Shown here one piece after another: positions 14,238 to 17,098 of a stretch of 17,098 bases of DNA. The position numbers and the translations under genes are program-made. Position 1 is the stretch's first letter. Every line of letters begins with the position of its first letter. Where the stretch lies: the NCBI GenBank assembly GCA_030650265.1, contig JAUSEJ010000226.1:1-17098 (forward strand), read 5' to 3'. Under the pieces are notes generated by a model, which saw only the letters and a program-made list of their open reading frames with translations, had not been told where the DNA came from and did not search any database. The stretch comes from Dehalococcoidia bacterium. GTDB lineage: Bacteria > Chloroflexota > Dehalococcoidia > JACPQF01.

Positions 14238-14587
14238 AGACCGTTCCTTTCAATGCCGTTATGGGCGAAATCCATGAGGGCAGCAAGCCGCTCCCTGATC
14301 GCACTGGACTAATAAAGGTCGATCGGCTAATGTACAAGTCCAGGGGTTACGTCCAATCGAACAAAAGACCCTGTTCGGTTATTCCAGTGCCCGTCGAATC
14401 ATTGGTCAGGTCAGTGTGGATGTAGGCCGGGCCTTGGCCAACGTCATAGTATCAGACCATTCCTGAACTGTCAAGGGCACTGGCAACTTGATTTGCTGCC
14501 GGGACCGGTTCTGCAGATTGCCTTTACCCTCCCGCGATGGTGGACTGGGACAGCTTCGTCACGGAATAATCGGTCCGGCTCGGAGAC
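14238..14587. other. 350-bp divergent region: leader and promoter of the kinase operon
   Basis: No gene is visible here. The right part carries the minus-strand promoter. The left 200 nt is the presumed leader of the kinase mRNA. In it, 14301-14310 (AGTCCAGTGC in RNA sense) could pair either with CTGGACT (14343-14337) or with GCACTGG (14390-14384), and the two pairings exclude each other. Seven-bp matches in 200 nt are expected about once by chance, so this is suggestive only. I saw no copy of the ops sequence (GGCGGTAGC) in either orientation. No clear promoter was found for the plus-strand MFS. Confidence 0.5.
14446..14474 (-). promoter_or_regulatory. Strong sigma-70 promoter for the kinase/NusG-like operon
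   Basis: On the minus strand, a perfect -35 TTGACA (14474-14469), a 17-bp spacer and -10 TACTAT (14451-14446), preceded by TGA as an extended -10. Predicted start is near 14439, giving a leader of about 200 nt before TTG 14237. GGGCACTGG just upstream (14475-14483) is a perfect inverted match to CCAGTGCCC in the leader (14384-14392). Confidence 0.75.
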
Positions 14588-15883
14588 ATGATGGGCACAA
14601 CGACAACCAGAAGCCAAAAAAGGGGCAGGATCTTCTATGGCTGGTGGGTGGTTGCCGCCGCCTTTTTCGCCCTTGGCATGGAATCCGGCGTCAATTTCTA
14701 AGGCTTCGGCATATTCCTCAAAGCCCTTGTCGACGATTTCGGCTGGAGCCGCGCCGAGACATCGGCCGCGATGTCGATCTACTGGCTTACCATTGCTCTT
14801 GTTGCGCCGATAGTTGGCAGGCTCGTGGACAGGCACGGTTCACGACGCCTGATGTGCTTTGGCGCTCTCATTCTCGGTCTGGCCTTCTGCATCCTCAGTG
14901 TCCTCCACACAACCTGGCATCTCTACGGCGGCTATTTCCTTGATGGTATTGGCGCAGCCGCCATGACACAGGTACCTGCCGCGGCGGCCGTGGCCAATTG
15001 GTTCGATCGCCGGCGGGGGATGGCGATGGCGGCAACCCTAATGGGCATGGGATTCGGGGGCACGTTCATTCCTCCCTTGCTTAGCCATGTGATCTTTCAA
15101 TGGGGATGGCGGATGGGTTACCTGGCCATCGCGCTGGCCATGGTCTTGCTGACCCTTCCCGTGGTAGCCCTGGTCGTCCGAACTCGACCAGTGGCCCGGG
15201 AATTGCCACGGGATGGCGGCGACCAACCCGGGGAATCCGCTACGGTAAGCCCCGGCCAGCCCGAACTAACACGCCCTGCCGCTCCCGATATGGTCAAGGT
15301 CCATAAGACTCCGGTCTTCTGGATGGTTGCGGCGAGCTTCTTTCTGGCTTCCCTTGGCGGCATTGGCATTGGGACGCACGAGTACGCCTTCCTGACCGAT
15401 CTTGGATGGCCCCTGGGAACGGCCGCTCTAGCCATCAGCCTGTACGGGCTCTTCGCTATGGTAGGGAAACTTCTTATTGGCGCCATCGCCGATCGCACCT
15501 CTCCTAGTCGCTCCGCGGCGATCTGCTTCGCCTTTCTCAGCGCCTGTCTTCTACTCGTATTAGCCGTCAAAGTGGATCCGGTTGTCTGGCTCTTCGTGGT
15601 GATTTACGGTTTGGGCACAGGGGGAATCTCTCTGGTCCGACCGCTTGTTGCCGTCGAGGTGTTCGGTTTGGGGCGCTTCGGGGCAGTCTATGGGCTGATC
15701 ACCGGCCTGGCCTCCCTTGGATCGGTTGTTGGTCCCCTGTTCGCTGGCTATGTCTTCGACATCACCGGCAGCTATGACACGGCCTTTGCTGTTTGCGCCC
15801 TCACCTTCGCTCTGGCCGCGGTCGCTATCTGGCTCGTCAGGCGACGATCCATGGCGGCCCCACAAGGCCTGGATCAGAGTTAA
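14588..15883 (+). pseudogene. MFS transporter, oxalate/formate-antiporter-like, broken by one in-frame TAA
   Basis: Reading from ATG 14588 (or ATG 14591, better spaced after GGAG) gives RIFYGWWVVAAAFFALGMES, then GVNF, then TAA at 14699-14701, and the same frame continues GFGIFLKALVDDFGWSRAET to the stop at 15883. The two sides join into a normal MFS N-terminus that aligns with the intact carrier at 10368 (FYGW...; ALVDEFGWSR / ALVDDFGWSR). The single stop lies in helix 1, where relatives often have Tyr (TAT/TAC), so one base change explains it. The remaining frame from ATG 14771 (370 residues) would lack helix 1 and has no ribosome site. The rest keeps MFS features (GRLVDRHGSRRLM; GAVYGLITGLASLGSVVGPLFAGYVFD) without other damage, so the mutation is recent or is a sequencing error. 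When intact, it would carry an organic acid. Confidence 0.88.
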
Positions 15884-15902
15884 ATATGTCACATTCCCGC
15901 TA

Positions 15903-15931
15903 TTGCATATTGCGCCCGAATAGCGTATCCT
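15903..15931 (+). promoter_or_regulatory. Weak candidate promoter of the NAD(P)-binding protein gene
   Basis: TTGCAT (15903-15908), 17-bp spacer, TATCCT (15926-15931). It lies 20 bp after the MFS stop, and transcription would start near 15938, just before the hairpin at 15950-15980. The match is only moderate. Confidence 0.3.
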
Positions 15932-15949
15932 ACGTTTAGAACATATTAA

Positions 15950-15980
15950 ACGCCCGGTATGTACGGAATATACCGGGCGT
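15950..15980. promoter_or_regulatory. Strong hairpin upstream of the NAD(P)-binding protein gene
   Basis: Perfect 11-bp arms ACGCCCGGTAT (15950-15960) and ATACCGGGCGT (15970-15980), extendable by a G-U and a T-A pair to a five-base loop. On the plus strand no T-run follows, so it is not a standard terminator for the MFS; read on the minus strand, TTTAATATGTT follows. It may be an operator, an mRNA-stabilising leader stem or a terminator. It ends 31 bp before the chosen ATG and shows that the longer GTG 15979 start is unlikely. Confidence 0.6.
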
Positions 15981-16011
15981 GGCCCGACTCGGAAAGGGCC
16001 ATGGAGGCAAG

Positions 16012-16935
16012 ATGAGTACTACTGGACTAAACGTAGTGACCGGCGCCATCGGGTTTACTGGCAAGCATATTACAGGTAGTCTGCTGGCGGCAGGCGAGAG
16101 GGTTTTGACCCTGACCGGACACCCCGACCGCCCAAATCCCTTTGGTCCTGGGAAGGATGTATCAGTTGCCCCCTTGAATTTCGCTAACCCCGACGAATTG
16201 GTCGAGAGCCTGCGCGGCGCCAGCGTCCTCTTCAACACCTACTGGATACGCTTCGCATACGGACAAACCACCCACGAGAAGGCCGTAGAGAACACCATCT
16301 CCCTCATCCGGGCAGCCGAAAGAGCCGGTGTTAAACGGATGGTCCATATCAGCATCACCAACGCTGACGCCACCTCGTCTCTTCCCTACTTTCGCGGGAA
16401 GGGGCTGGTAGAACAGGCCATCGCCGGGTCTAGCCTCTCCCACGCCATCATTCGCCCGGCCTTGATCTTCGGCACCGAGAGCATTCTCATCAACAACATT
16501 GCCTGGCTTCTCCGGCGATTTCCCCTGTTCGTTTTGCCCGGGGCGGGCGACTACCGTCTTCAGCCCATCTACGTCGAGGATCTGGCCGATCTGGCCGTCA
16601 AGGCTGCCAGGGAGAAGGAGAACACGATCATCGATGCGGTCGGTCCGGAAACTTTTACGTTCAACCGTCTGGTAAGGTTGATAGCCGATACGGTTGGTTC
16701 CCGGGCCAGAATCGTCCACTTCCGGCCCGGTCTCGTCCTTGCCCTGGGCAAGCTGATCGGCTATTTCGTCAAGGACGTTGTGTTGACCGATGATGAAGTC
16801 AAGGGACTAACAGCAAACCTTCTGATCTCTTCCGGTCCGCCGACCGGGCCTACGCGTCTCAGCGAATGGCTTCGGCAGAACGCCAGTCTGATCGGCGCCA
16901 AATACGCTTCGGAGTTCCGCCAACATTATCGCTAA
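16012..16935 (+). CDS. NAD(P)-binding epimerase/atypical SDR family protein (NDUFA9/NmrA-like)
   Basis: A cytoplasmic Rossmann-fold protein of 307 residues. The cofactor loop TGAIGFTG (10-17) gives GxxGxxG, and Y126-x-x-x-K130 (YFRGK) is the SDR catalytic pair, with S114 in HISIT nearby. The later parts, IIRPALIFGTESILINNIAW and PGAGDYRLQPIYVEDLADLA, match the extended/atypical SDRs related to the complex I subunit NDUFA9, which act as sugar epimerases, reductases or non-catalytic NAD(P) binders. ATG 16012 is chosen because GGAGG (16003-16007) precedes it and the Rossmann beta strand then begins at residue 6. An upstream in-frame GTG (15979) falls in the hairpin. The neighbours give no clue to the substrate, and I would not assign a reaction. 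Confidence 0.88.
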   Translation: MSTTGLNVVTGAIGFTGKHITGSLLAAGERVLTLTGHPDRPNPFGPGKDVSVAPLNFANPDELVESLRGASVLFNTYWIRFAYGQTTHEKAVENTISLIRAAERAGVKRMVHISITNADATSSLPYFRGKGLVEQAIAGSSLSHAIIRPALIFGTESILINNIAWLLRRFPLFVLPGAGDYRLQPIYVEDLADLAVKAAREKENTIIDAVGPETFTFNRLVRLIADTVGSRARIVHFRPGLVLALGKLIGYFVKDVVLTDDEVKGLTANLLISSGPPTGPTRLSEWLRQNASLIGAKYASEFRQHYR

Positions 16936-17014
16936 ACCAACTACTGCTGATTCATTGCGGGACTGGACTGATTCGTCCCACCCTGACAGTAACCCTGGGC
17001 CCTCACCCTGGCCC

Positions 17015-17063
17015 TCTATCGATAGCACAACGTATATAGACTATAGTGTTATAAGACTATAGT
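17015..17063. repeat. AT-rich tail with a palindrome and a repeated GACTATAGT
   Basis: CTATCGATAG is a perfect 10-bp palindrome near 17015-17024. GACTATAGT occurs at 17039-17047 and 17055-17063, 16 bp apart, in an AT-rich stretch inside GC-rich DNA. It could be the control region of a gene beyond the window. The preceding 16996-17014 (CCCTG and CCCTC runs) resembles one arm of the repeat at 10372. Otherwise 16936-17098 is non-coding. Confidence 0.4.
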
Positions 17064-17098
17064 ATCGATCTCGGACCGAATAGCTTTGGCGCCCCACA

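Noticed and set aside
14238..14440. JUMPstart/ops element for RfaH-type recruitment in the kinase leader
   Set aside because: I searched for GGCGGTAGC and its complement and found no match; the NusG-like protein may use another signal.
14699..14701. Recoding of the in-frame TAA as an unusual amino acid
   Set aside because: Selenocysteine uses TGA and pyrrolysine uses TAG. TAA has no such recoding, so a nonsense mutation or sequence error is the simpler reading.
14471..14836. Minus-strand frame of 121 codons across the divergent region
   Set aside because: It runs across the kinase promoter and antisense to the MFS N-terminus, with no ribosome site or family resemblance.

Overview
This 17.1 kb window is dense bacterial DNA, fairly GC-rich by eye, with genes on both strands and short gaps. 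Several genes start with TTG or CTG behind strong Shine-Dalgarno (SD) sequences. The mix of a tungsten-type aldehyde:ferredoxin oxidoreductase (AOR), several CoA-transferases, carboxylate-type MFS carriers and a bacterial tyrosine kinase suggests an anaerobic or facultative heterotroph. Chloroflexota (Dehalococcoidia or Anaerolineae-like) is my best guess, with low confidence, because no rRNA or ribosomal protein gene is present to anchor it. I found no tRNA, rRNA, CRISPR array, complete insertion sequence or replication origin.

Layout. Positions 1-334 hold the 3' end of a gene that starts outside the window. Positions 384-5064 (+) hold an AOR, an iron-ADH/maleylacetate-reductase-like dehydrogenase, an isocitrate lyase/PEP mutase-superfamily lyase and a carboxymuconolactone decarboxylase-family protein. 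Positions 5133-6656 (+) hold a second unit: a tandem 15-bp repeat, a near-consensus promoter, and overlapping genes for the A and B subunits of a 3-oxoacid-type CoA-transferase. Subunit A appears to start at CTG. A MATE exporter (6666-8027, -) separates these from a third unit (8175-10321, +): a class III (CaiB/BaiF) CoA-transferase followed by a CitE/malyl-CoA-lyase-like enzyme. An MFS carrier (10368-11678, -) converges on that unit, and its last codons lie inside a palindromic repeat. A two-gene minus-strand operon (14237 down to about 11975) encodes a Wzc-like tyrosine autokinase and a NusG/RfaH-like elongation factor, behind a strong promoter and a leader of about 200 nt. Positions 14588-15883 (+) hold a second MFS carrier broken by one in-frame TAA. 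The window ends with an NAD(P)-binding epimerase-like gene (16012-16935) and an AT-rich repeat-bearing tail.

How the genes fit together (inference). The left two-thirds looks like a carboxylic-acid catabolic island. The AOR and dehydrogenase interconvert aldehydes, acids, alcohols or keto-acids. Two different CoA-transferases activate acids. Two unrelated C-C lyases, one acting on free acids and one on CoA thioesters, cleave hydroxy-acids. Two MFS carriers, one dead, would move mono- or dicarboxylates. The CaiB plus CitE pair resembles the transferase-plus-lyase modules used for malyl-CoA or citramalyl-CoA. The exact substrate cannot be read from the sequence. The kinase/NusG pair is a separate surface-polysaccharide control module with no glycosyltransferase beside it in the window.
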